Source: Juglans regia
Lineage: Eukaryota; Streptophyta; Magnoliopsida; Fagales; Juglandaceae
Assembly (NCBI RefSeq): GCF_001411555.2
Contig: NC_049911.1
Span: 5,030,209-5,094,208, forward strand
DNA length: 64,000 nucleotides
Reading direction: 5' to 3'
Position numbers and translations under genes: made by a program. Of this stretch, positions 50,475-61,817 are shown in pieces. Position 1 is the stretch's first letter. Every line of letters starts with the position of its first letter. The notes beneath the pieces were generated by a model that saw only the letters and a list, made by a program, of their open reading frames with translations, was not told where the DNA came from and did not search any database.

Positions 50475-52490
50475 TTCGCTTTGTTTCCTATGACCTTGTC
50501 TACTTTGTTTTGTTCTTCGTTTACTTGGAAACAAACTAGAGGCTGCATCACGTGATTGGTGCTCTAGGTGGCACTTCTGTCGCTGTTGGATGATTTAGTT
50601 TGGTTCCTTGATTGCATATTTAGACCTATTTTAATATCTAAAAACTCAACTCTCAAATCATTAAATTCATCTCAACTTAAAACTCAAGACTGTGCAAATC
50701 TCCGAGAATTCTGACTTCGTCCGACCTCCGCTCCGATTCTAACTTTGATGGAACTAGAGTGATCGGAAATTGAAGTCGAAATCGAAGTGGCTCTGAAAAT
50801 TTAAACAGTGTCAGAGTTGGAGTTCGAAGTCCAGGGGGACTCCAAATTCCGACTCTGAACTCTGAAAGCTTTAAAAAAATATAAATGCATCTATGTTTTT
50901 TCTTTCCTAACTTAAATGACGGCGTTCCATTTTAGTAGGAATGACATCATTTTGCTACATAAAGAAGAAGGCGTTGTTGCCTTTCTTCTTCATTTCTTCT
51001 TCCCTCTCAGTTCTCACCGTGAGTTCATCTTCCTCTAGTATAGTGTAGCGGTAGATTTCTTCACGTAGTTGTCGCCGTAGTGCCGCACCACCATTTGCCT
51101 TATTGTCGTCTTCACACCGCCTGTTGACATTGTGTTTTGTGGGCGTAGGCAACTCTACACAGATAGTGTCACAATGTGAATTATTTGGAGCTCCCGGTAG
51201 TGTTCCAGTGTGGCTTTACGATGGTGGTTCATACGTCCATGATGATGAATGAAAAATTAAGTATAGGAGAAGTAAAAAGAGATGGACACTAAAATTTACG
51301 TAGTTCAACAATATGCCTACGTCTACGGGGGTTTGGGAAGGAAAGTCTTTACTATAATATATCTGTTTACAATCACTCATGGATCCTCATATCTCACTGA
51401 ACAGAGAAGGTTGGAGCCATTCATCAATATATTTTCATCGATTCCCTCTTCATCTGTCCATCTCCATCTATCTGTTGATCATCTAGGGCTCTCATTTTAT
51501 ATGTTTGTCTAACCCATTATTGTGGATGCCAGTCTGCCATGAGGTGGCAGATCTACCTTGCATAAGTCTTTTTGCATTCTTCTCCTGACCCTCTGACATT
51601 TGCAGCCCTTATATCGCTCTTGTCTCCCTCTTGCCTCCCTCTGACATTTGTAGCCTTTATATCCCTCTTGTCCCATTCTTATCTCTTCTTTGTCTTCCTC
51701 TTGCCTTCCTTTGACATTTGCAGCCCTTATATCTCTCTTGTCCCTTTTTTATCTCTTCTTTATCTCCCTTTTTATATTTAGTGAGGGTTTGGTGGACTGG
51801 GCCCAATTTATGGTTTATGGGCATTTTTTCCCTTCACACTACCGTCACAACATCAATTGCTAATTGGTAATTTTAGGATTTTCCTTTTCAATTTGGGAAT
51901 TATATTCTCTTATATATTGGTAATTACCGAGGCCTGCACATTGATTTTTGCAAGATCTCCACTTTCTAATGTTATCTTGGTGTTGCATTGATTTTACCAT
52001 AAATCTCTTTTGAACATAACTTTATTTACACAAGAATGTAACAGGGTATGAAATCAAAGGCACCTTAGTCCATCTTTGAGCACAATAATTTTGTAGTTCT
52101 CAGAGGCACAATATTATATCGTAAATAAGGTTCTATCTTTCTGAAGCTTTAAAGACGGTCCTTGCAATTTAAATATTGGGATTAATTCAAAATCAGATCT
52201 TTCTAAGCGGTGTTTTTCTCAACTATTTTTTAATTTAATTTCATTGAATTATCTAGTTCATGTTTTAGTTTACTTTTGTTGTGTTGTTGAATATGGACGC
52301 GAGCTTCAAATTGATTTGCTCGTATTGTGCCATCCATCAGAAAAACTAGGAGGAGATGAATGAATTGTAATTAATTGCAAATTTTATTTTTTGAATTGAT
52401 CCATGAATATTTGGATATCAAGCTAGCTAGCTTCATGTTTAATTAATTTATTTTAAGATTACATTTCTTTTTAGAGTAATGTTACAGTCA
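50475..52490. other. OOP upstream region and intergenic repeats, no gene seen
   Basis: The first part should hold the OOP promoter. A TCCGACTCTGAACTC-type low-complexity block lies near 50700-50870. Near 51290-51350 there is an 'AAAATTTACGTAGTTCA' word of a kind common in plant LTR elements. A degenerate triple repeat around TGACATTTGCAGCCCTTATA lies at 51590-51770. No coding exon was recognised. Confidence 0.5.
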
Positions 52491-52650
52491 CAAAGATATT
52501 ACATAAAAGTAATATCACAAACTAACGTGGTTTCATATAATCCATTAGATCTACTTTACAATAAAAGTAATTTTACAATCTGACAAATCATATCATGTCA
52601 TATCAGTTTGTAAAATTATTTTTGTGTAATCCATTTGTAACTAGAGTATT
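52490..52650. mobile_element. Possible MITE
   Basis: The block opens TAATGTTACAGTCACAAAGA and closes with GTGTAATCCATTTGTAACTA, a loosely inverted pair around an AT-rich core. No target duplication was established. Confidence 0.4.
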
Positions 52651-53136
52651 TTTCTTCTTTTAATAGATGGCCTTGATCGACCACCCATGATGAGTGGTCA
52701 GATTAGGTCGCCAGCCTTCATCATTAGTGGCTATCACTAATTTAGAGTGGCGCCTTGGGCTCCATGATCGTGGATCGGTCGTTTCCTGTCAACACAGTAC
52801 GCTTCAATCATTTCTCTAATGAAATGAATTTTGATTGAAACATGTTTGGTTTTGGGGGGATATGTCAACGGTTGTTACATTAACAACTTTCATGTATTGC
52901 CTTTTGCTATGGCTTCTAGTAGGGCTGTACAGAAACTGAAGCCACCGACTGCCACCAACGTGAACCGATCGGCCGCTTCAGGAATCGGCCGGAACTGGTG
53001 GAGAACTAATCGGCGTGCAGTGGAAATTTAAAGAAACCGACGTTCAGCAGTTCGGTCCCGGTTTGAAGCTGGACCGGACCGCTGAATCGACCGATATAAT
53101 AAAACTTTTTTATTTTCTTTTAACATACCCTTATCG

Positions 53137-53325
53137 AAACGACGTCATTCCACTTAAGTTTAAGTGGAATGACGTCGTTTTAGTTAATAAGCATTACAAC
53201 AAATAATGGAAACGACGTCGTTTGACATTAAACCAAACGGCTTCGTTTTATTAAGGATGTAAGAAAAAATAAATAAGTCTGAAACGACGCCGTTCCACTT
53301 AAACTTAAGTGGAATGGCGTCGTTT
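53137..53325. repeat. Pair of near-perfect 44-bp palindromes (CGACGTC / CGGCGTC)
   Basis: The first palindrome has 21-bp perfect arms at 53137-53157 and 53160-53180 around a 2-base spacer. The second has 21-bp arms at 53282-53302 and 53305-53325 with one G·T mismatch. Between them are a third AAACGACGTCGTTT palindrome (53210-53223) and AAACGGCTTCGTTTT. The region is preceded by CCGATCGGCC/ACCGGACCGC-rich sequence and looks like a small non-coding mobile element. Confidence 0.85.
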
Positions 53326-54810
53326 TGAGACGAGTCTTCTTCTTCCCCAGCTTCTTCTACCCGAATCCCATCTCTGCAACTCTCTCTCTCTCTCTCTCTC
53401 TCTCAGTCTCTTTCATTATTGTAATACCCAGCTCCTTCTTCTTACGTACGCTTCTCTCTTTCTGACGTATGTTTCGTCTTGATGACGTAAGCAAACCCTA
53501 ACGGCAGAGATTATGTGATCATCTGCCTTTCTCACTACCGACTGCAAGTCACGTTATGCGTGTCGAACTATGATAGCGTGTCTCGAAAGATATCGTGTGA
53601 CTTCTAGAGCACACCCAGTGTTTTAAATATGCTGAAAATATTTATAAGAAGTATTTCCATCATTGTTGAATTAAGATTTGATCTTAAATACGACAATCAT
53701 AATATTATTGAAGAGCTCCAAAAATATTATAATTGCCGGAAATCATTTTAATATTATTATTAAAATGATTTCAATTATTTAAGATACTATGGGATTTAAA
53801 TTATGTTGAGAACTTTTATTAATTAAATGGTTTAACCCTTTTAAATATGTTAAGTGAGACTTCATCATTTTATTAATGATGAAGAATACTATTTTATAAA
53901 CTCAAGTTAGTTTAAAATAATATCTACCTTAATTCCTCTAAGTGCTTTTAATTAAGTTAATGTTTTACGCATCTTCAAATCAGTATTTTAATTATTTGTC
54001 GTTAGATCGTCGTGTAGACCTCCAGACGAAAGGACTGGGTTAAATACCCAGACCCTTCTCTTTTCCCTCTCATTTCCCCGTAACCCTCTCTCTCCTCCCT
54101 CTCTCCTTCGGCGTACGCTGTACGCAGACCACCTCACGCCGAACGGCTTAAGGCCTCGACCCAGCGCCGCCGTGCATCGCCCTTCCTCACCGCCGGCACC
54201 AACGGCTTGCTCTCCCTTCGGCGAGTCCATCCATGCCGACCTCTCCCCCTCACGCTCTCCCTTTCTCCATTTCGGAAGTACACAGCCCGAACGGGCTTAG
54301 TGCGCGTAGCGCCGCCATGCGCCGCCCAATGGCTCCACCGCTCCCACGACGAGCTCCTCTCCCACCGGCCATCATCCTCCACCGAAGCCAACCCCTATGA
54401 AGCAGTCCTCCCCCTCCTTCCACTGCCGTACGCGGCCACCCACGACCACCATGCGATGCCATGGACCTCCTCTCCCTTTCCTCGAGCTCCTCCATGTGAC
54501 CCATGGCCAGAAACCCCCTCCTTCACCTCACGGCTCCTCACTCACGCACGCACGGGTTGCACGCCGTGCACCACCGTGCACCGCCACCCATGGCTGATGA
54601 CCGCCATGTCCAGCCTCCTTAGGCCGCCACCAAGCCAACCCAACCTCCATTGGCCCTGATCTGTCACCCACGAGAGCACACTCTCTCTCACTCTCCCACG
54701 GCTTCTCCTCCATGGAATGGCCAGATCTGCCACCGTGAGCCACCGTGGCGCCACCTCGACGCCACCATGAGATTCACCACACCTCCTTTAGCCAAGCCCT
54801 AGGTCTAAAC

Positions 54811-54870
54811 CATCACTTTATGTGATGGGTAATCACTGCACGTGATGGACAGTCACTGCGTGTGATTGAC
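54811..54870. repeat. Three consecutive ATCAC-N5-GTGAT hairpins
   Basis: CATCAC-TTTAT-GTGATG, ATCAC-TGCAC-GTGAT and GTCAC-TGCGT-GTGAT follow each other with a period of about 20-22 bp. Confidence 0.8.
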
Positions 54871-55840
54871 CGCCACTGTACATGGCTAGATTCGCCATGT
54901 TATGCTCTTTACCATCATCACAAGGCTATCACGAGCCCTTCCAAGACCACACCTAGCTATCCAAACGCCTAAACAATCACCGCACGTGAGTTAGCCGCCA
55001 CGTACGACTCTTCCGACATCATCGGCTATGACGGTCAACGAGCAACGCACGGGTTATCCCGTCGATGGTATAACCCTCTATCCCTTATTAATTATGTTGG
55101 ATATTGATTAGTTGACTAGGTTGTGGACTGTGCTGTTAGTATTTGTGGAGTTGAGGCATTGTGATGAAGTGTTGGGCATTCTGTGTAGTGAAGTGTTGGG
55201 CATATCTGTATTGGATGGAGGTGCATTGTGCCGTGTAGTGTACTGTGATGTGTTGGGCGTAATTGGGAAGTGTGCTGTGTAGTGTGATTGGGAATATGTG
55301 CTGTAATGGTGGCATGGTGTATGTGGAATGGATACGGTGCACACTGAGTGTACTCTGTGTGCATGTGGCGTGTTGTATATGTAGGGAGTACAAATGAAAT
55401 GTACTCCATGTGATGGTGAGATGCACCATATGGCGGGTACGCCATAATAGTGACATGCCGTGATGTGTATAAAGGGAGTACACGATAGGTGTACTCTGTG
55501 TGGGGTATAGTATATGTGAGGAGTATACGTGGAGTGTACTCTATGTGGTGGAGTAATGCACCATGTGGCGGATATGCCATAATGGTGATGTGGCACATGG
55601 GATGGGAATAGTACACGCTGTGTGTACCTTATGTGTGGCGTAATGTGAGATAAGGAGAGTATATGTAAAATATACCCTCCTGGCGTGTTGTGGAACGAGA
55701 TGAGTACAAGTGGAGTGTACTCAGTGGCGTAGTACGTGTAAGAAGAGTACATGTAGAATGTACTCTATGTGGTGGACGATGCACCATATGGCGTGTATGC
55801 CATATTGGTGATGTGGTATGTATATGGAGAGTACATGTGG

Positions 55841-58033
55841 TGTAACGCCCCATACCCGAGGGTCCGGAGAGTTAACTCATGTCACTTAAAAATCATTTTC
55901 CTTCCACATAGTACATATTCTAATATTTCCCAATCGCACAAAATACTCATATATTTATATCAATTACTCCAGAATAACTATTCTAAGACGATACAAAATT
56001 TAATATAAACATAAATCTCCCAACAAATCACATCATCAAAGCACAACAAGCTTACTGAATGAAAATCCTCAATACCCATATAAACCTTCTATGCTTAAAC
56101 CATCATTCTTAACTCTTCTCACCCATGCTCTATATCCTTGATCCTCAACTGAAATATTCAAATCATCTGAAAAATATTGTGGAGATAAGGGGTGAGTTAT
56201 CAACAACTCAGTAAGCAGAGAACATATACTAGCATGTAAACATGAGCCTTTTCAGAAAGTTCAATATGCAGAAACAAAACATTTTATTTTTATATGCAGA
56301 TCTCAGAAAACGTGTTATCAGAAAATCAGAGCGACTTTTCAACATTTCATACTCAAGTCAACAATTCATATTTGAGGATCCATTTCATATTCAAAAACAC
56401 TTTGGCATAACATAACTGAACATATTCATCTTATCATATCATATCATATACCATGTTTAACCCCCGTGGTAGGGTTGTGCTATCCCCGGTGGCCAAACCA
56501 GGCAGTATCATGTGGTGAACTTCCCCTTTTTCAATCTCGGAGCCCCGAGTGTGCACACAGGAAAGAACACGTAAAAAGACCACTTTGTTTCCAAAGTGGG
56601 TGCACTCATATCATATCATGGTGGTACCAACCATATCACGTGAACAGTATCATCATATCAGAACCATATTCAGAACAGATAAGTATGCCAAAGTTTTATC
56701 ATATCCATATCATATCAAAACACGTGCGAAACATATTCATATCATTTCTATTTGATCAAAAACAGATCCATATCATTTCATATCACATGCATAAAAATGT
56801 CAATGATATCATATTCGCTCTTTTGTATATTTCAGAAACATGTCAAATATTGCTCATGTCTACACATTTCATGTCAAAAACATTTCTTTTCTCTTTCATA
56901 TGTATCTCATGAGGGAATGCAAAACATATACTGAGGTTGTTTTTCACTTTTTCTTTTTAAAACAACATGCACATTTTTACAAACCAACCTCAGTTCATTT
57001 CTTTTTATGCCAATCTAGTATAGGAACCCCGCTTACCTGGACGACTTAACTTTTCCAAAAATTTCCTCAAAAATGTCGAGTCGACTATAAATCGTCACCT
57101 ATAAAAATAATCACGTAATTTCTGTAAGTTTCCAATAGATCACATATGTCGATATTTAAGCCTAAGCTTCTTAAATAACCTATTTTAAATTTCTCAAAAC
57201 TTAAAACCTTCATAATCCCAAAATATATCATTACTTCATAAAATCACTAATATCCACCACAACCCACGTCATACCCAAAACACCAATATTTAAACCCGAA
57301 CAGCCAACAAATCTCATAGTCTAAACCAATCATACTAACAACTCCATCACCCAATCCAATCAAAGCAACCCAAACAACTCCAATCATAAATCCATCCGAC
57401 CCCCGAACTCCTCGGACTCAATCCGGCATGTCAAACAAATACAGTGTAATATGTTAGTGCAAAATACATTTAAATTACGAAAGTTCTTTGGAGAAATACT
57501 TACATTGCTATATAATAATTTCCGAAGGATCAAGAAACTGCAAGAAGTGGCGGCTCAGCAACGTAACAGTGTAAAATACACTCTGGCCGTGAGTCTCAAA
57601 AACTCACTTTTCAACGGAGACAAACCAAGACCCAAAATTGATAGGGTAGGGCCTAGAGAGGTCGGTGAAGCCAATGGTGGTGGTGGTTTGCCGTGGGTGG
57701 CGGCGCAAGGGGTGTTTTAGGCCAAAAATGCACAAATCGAAAATGGACTTGGTGGGGCTTCACCGGTGACGGATCGGAGCCGGGGTTGGATCCATTGGGT
57801 AGCTGGGAGGTTGGGGATGAAGTGGTGAAGAGATGGTGGCCGGTGGTGGCGCGACGGCGGCGCGCGAGCACAAAGAACGCCGCGGCTTTGTGGGGTGCGT
57901 GCGGGCTACCGGCGGCGAGGTAGGGGCTGGGATTTGGGGGGTGAGGTCGCCGGCCGGTGGGGGAGCTAGTCGGCTGGGCGGTGTCGCGCACGGCGGCGCG
58001 ACGGCAGCGGGCTGGGTGAGGAACGGCTGCACG

Positions 58034-58072
<39 letters not shown>

Positions 58073-58486
58073 ACTCGCGCGCGGGGAGGAAGACCAGGAG
58101 GAGAAAAAGAAAAGAAAAGAAAAAGAAAAGAAGAAAAGAAAAATAGAGGGAAAAGAAATGAGGTCCAAACCTCACATCTTGGGTCATAAAAATGATTCAA
58201 CGGAAACGATTTTAAAACTGCAAATGAAATAAAATAATTCAAACACAGTGATTAAATTGAAAATAAATAATTAAACCCAACAATAAGTTAATTTAATTCG
58301 AGAAGAAATTTAAACACATAACAATAATTAATTTAAAGAAAGCACTTCAAAAAAAATAATTTTCATAAACTAAAAATCATAAAAATAGTCTAATTAAAAA
58401 TCCAATAATTTTAAAACAAGAGAATAAATTCTGAATCAATAAAAATAATTCATTTATTAAAATACACTAAAATACTGGGTGTTACA
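55841..58486 (-). mobile_element. Solo LTR, 2646 bp
   Basis: The block begins TGTAACGCCCC and ends GGGTGTTACA. It is flanked by the target duplication TGTGG (55836-55840 and 58487-58491). The two sides of the insertion together form one array unit. There is no internal domain, primer site or coding region, so it is a solo LTR. Motif order (GTTACTGAGT-type words read on the minus strand) suggests minus orientation. It has a GC-rich part at 57650-58080 with a (GA)n run at 58036-58069. A diverged relative starts at 63624. Confidence 0.93.
58036..58069. repeat. (GA)n microsatellite in solo LTR
   Basis: About 17 GA units. Confidence 0.93.
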
Positions 58487-61400
58487 TGTGGAATGTACTC
58501 CATGACATGGTGCGATGCACCATATGGCGTGTATGCCATAGTGGTGATGTGGCGTGTTGTATATGTGGGGAGTACAAATGGGATGTACTCCATGAGATGG
58601 TAAGATACACCATATGGCGTGTATGCCATAGTGGTGATGTGCAGTAGTGTGTATGAAGGGAGTATACGAGGAGTGTACTCCATGTGATCGGGTGATGCAC
58701 CATATGGCAGGTATGCCATAGTGGTGATATGGTGTGTATGGATGGAGTACATGTGAAATGTACTCCATATGATGGGTGATTCACCATATGGCAAGGACGC
58801 CATAATGGTGATGTGTCGTAGTGTGTATGAAGGGAGTATACGAGGAGTGTACTCCATGTGATGTAATGATGTACCATATGGCGGGTATGCCATAGTGGCG
58901 ATATGGTGTGTATGGATGGAGTGCATGTGGAATGCACTCCATATGATTGGGGATGCACCATATGGCGTGTAGGCCACAGTGGTGATGGAGCGTATGTAAA
59001 GGGAGTACGAGTGGAACGTACTCCCTGTGATGGAGTGATGTACCATATGGTAGGTATGCCATAATGGTAACGTGGTGTGTATGAAGGGAGTATACGTGGA
59101 GTGTACTCCACGTAGCAGCGACACTCCGTGTGGCGTGTCATAGAAATAATGATGGTTATGTGATTGATGGGCGTGGAACGTGATGGATAGCGTCGGGAAC
59201 TGTGAAACAGTGTCCCGAAGTAGTTATGGCGTAGCCTGTAGTCTGAAGTGACAGGTGTCACTGTGGTGGACTTATGGCCAGGAGTATGCATGAAGTAGTA
59301 GAACAAGTGTAAGAGTACGCAGCGGAAGCATGACTGGGCAACGTCACGAAGTGACGTGGTTATTGGAAGTCATGCTTATGATGGGTGAAGCGTTGAAGTG
59401 TAGAAATGGCGTAATGGGAACGTGACGAGATGTCACGATGTGACGGGAGTACGTGAGGAACCGTACTCGTGATGAGTCAGGAGTGATGTAGTAGAATGTC
59501 AGGTAACACGACAAGGTCACAGTGTAGCACTGAAGCAATCTCGGGCTATATAACGTGACATGAAACGTAGTTATGGATTGAGTCTTGTCGTGTTAAGTGT
59601 TGGGATGAACTGTCAAAAGGGACGGGTAGCGTGAAGAGTCATGCTAGCCGGGTTAAGAGAAGATTGGTATCGGAGTATGGCCCTTGTCCCTACGAGCAGG
59701 TGATCAACGTATTATATACGTGATCTTAGGTGATAAAGGGGTAAGGTACCTGTGTAACATGGTGAGAGACACATGCCGGACGGATTCACCATATGTAATG
59801 GGTAATCTGTCATGAGCATAGTTGCGCAGTGCTTAAGCCTCAGAGTTGGCTTAGAGCCATGTGTCTTTATGGATGGGAATGATGATTTAGTGTGGGCCAA
59901 GATGCATGAAGATAGTGACGGATGCATCGTTAGGATTGAGATGTGTGATTCCATCGGTCGAAATCATGCGTCGAATGTGGTTGTAAGAAGAGCAAGACGA
60001 ATGTCCTAGTGTCTTAATCCTAAGGTGAATAAGGGGTTCACTTTAGTGGATGAGCACTCGAGGCAAGACTTTGAGTTGGAAGTTGTGGTGACCATAAGTG
60101 GTCCCCGAGGGGTCTAACATAGTGAAGGGCACGTAAGTGCACGGGATAGAAGGAGAGTGTTCTAAGTATAGCGTAGTTCTATTTATAGTTTAAGTTACTT
60201 ATACATTAGATAGAAAATGATGCTAAGGTTATGTGTATGCATGTAGGTTGCCATCTGACAAGCACGTGAATGGACTGAATGACATGCAAGTAGCATGGAG
60301 TCCAGGTAAATGTTACGTTCATACTCTTCTAGAGTTATCAAAGATACAAGAAACTCTTTTCCCTTAAAATGCTCACGAAAAGACTAAAAACGTTTTAAGA
60401 AGGAAAATGCTAAATGTTTAAAAGTATAAGTATGTACGGCCCCACATTGGCAGCCCCTTTTTACGCACCCCAAAGTATTAATTGTACGCATGTGAATGGA
60501 TGACTATACGCTGTATCTATTGTATGTATTTTCTAAGAAAAATCCATAAACTGATGAAGATGCATGAAAGGCATGAAAGCAGATGCTTTTGTGAATCCTA
60601 CGAATTGACGCTCTCATGTGCACCACGAGGTGATACTCGCGGATGCCATGATTGACGACGTTCAAGGTGATGCTTATAGGATGCCACGGAAGCTGACGCT
60701 TAAGCCCATGTATGTTCTTTGTTAAAAAGAGGATAGAACTGAAATGAAATTGAAAAAGAAAACGGAAAGACCATTTTCGGGCTTACGCCCCAAACGATAG
60801 TTTCTCACGAAAAGAAATGTTTTCTCATGAAAAGAAAGGACTGTTAAATGAAAGAACGAACTGAATGAAAGCTTTAGCTCCTTCGAGCTGACATGAATGA
60901 ATGAATGAAAAGAAAGAAACGAAAGCATGAATGTATGAAGACACGTAACGGTCACATGACATAAATGAAAGGGTACTGATGAATGGGCAGATTGCAATGC
61001 CGGGTAAGTAGTGCTGGAAGTGCACCCAGTGCTGCCCCCTATGAAAAGGGGTTCCCAACCTGTGGCCACGGGCGGAATCCGGGTCCAAAGGAAGACCGCT
61101 AACCCCAAACACACGGGGCGTAATTGTGTGTACTGGCCTATGAAAGCGATAAGAAAGAATGGATGTATGCACGCACGCACGAACGCATGAATGCACATGT
61201 ATGCACAAGAGCACAAGAGCACGGGCTCTTTAAGAAATGAAGGCACTGACGGGGGAAATGTTTTACGACGAAAAAACCCTTTTTAAAGTAAAACCCAGTA
61301 CAGCGACTCTTGAAGAAATGAAGGCAGTGACGGGGGACATGTTTTAAATAGAGGAAAGCCTTTTAAAAGAAAAGCCCCGTCCAGTGACATTTTCAAACGA

Positions 61401-61817
61401 ACGCACACAAGACACGTAGGCACGCACGTAATAGTATATACGAATGATGAATGCATGAATGAAAACCTATGTTGTTATATTTTAACCGTATGAAGTAATG
61501 CTTACGAGTCTTCGACTCATTTTAGTTTTTATGCATGTCCCTCCCCCTCACAGGAACTGCACGATCAGGACGGACACGACCCATGGGGAAGAGCACGGAA
61601 GTCTAGGCACGAGTTTTAAACGTACGAGGCCTTTTTACTATAAGATTCATGTTTTCGGCTGTAACCCTTTTTTATGATCAAAGCACATTTTATTTATAAA
61701 CGTAGAGTCTCGCACCCTGGGGATGCAAGTGAAAAGTTTTAAACAGGACGGTAATTCCCGTCGTCCTTTTTATAAAAATATTTTAGAAAAAGTCCCACCA
61801 CAAGGACGGGCGTTACA

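Larger units (their letters stand above)
55385..59110. repeat. Tandem hairpin array, period about 85-90 bp, split by a solo LTR
   Basis: At least 15 hairpins with arms of the type GGAGTACAT / ATGTACTCC start at about 55385, 55475, 55520, 55606, 55654, 55701, 55743, 55829, 58569, 58659, 58744, 58833, 58918, 59002 and 59087. Spacing is about 84-90 bp, or about 42-48 bp where the second module is missing. The second module pairs CACCATATGGC with GCCATAGTGGTG. Arms differ between units, but mostly in matching ways (for example GTGCAT/ATGCAC and GTATAT/ATATAC). Confidence 0.88.
53610..61817 (+). mobile_element. Large coding-free LTR/LARD-like element
   Basis: The right end GACGGGCGTTACA (to 61817) is a typical LTR terminus of the same style as the other elements here. 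It lies downstream of a CTTACGAGTCTTCGACTCAT motif (near 61500) like those near the other LTR ends. The left end is set loosely at ACACCCAGTGTTTTAAATAT (53611). Without the nested solo LTR it is about 5.5 kb. It has a GC-rich part (54050-54780), a hairpin array (55385-59110) and no gag or pol. TGGTATCGGAGTATGG near 59666 could be a decayed primer site. Whether this is one LTR or a whole LARD is not decided. Confidence 0.5.

Noticed and set aside
54134..54754. Several overlapping open frames in GC-rich sequence
   Set aside because: They occur on both strands and in all frames, with low-complexity Pro/Arg/His content. They lie in an LTR-type element.
55108..55752. 214-codon minus-strand frame over the left part of the array
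   Set aside because: Same cause: overlapping open frames over a tandem repeat, with no recognisable domain.
57653..58242. Overlapping frames of 118-171 codons in the solo LTR
   Set aside because: GC-rich and (GA)n composition explains them. No frame is favoured.
55385..59110. CRISPR-like array
   Set aside because: Units are palindromic, diverged and 84-90 bp apart without unique spacers. The sequence is a plant nuclear genome.
58450..59306. Long minus-strand open frames (up to 274 codons) through the hairpin array
   Set aside because: All three minus frames are open at once, and the peptides are only the translated repeat. The frames result from repeat composition and not from a gene.
60722..61246. 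174-codon minus-strand frame
   Set aside because: Two overlapping frames are open and contain no known domain. It lies in the 3' part of an LTR-type element.
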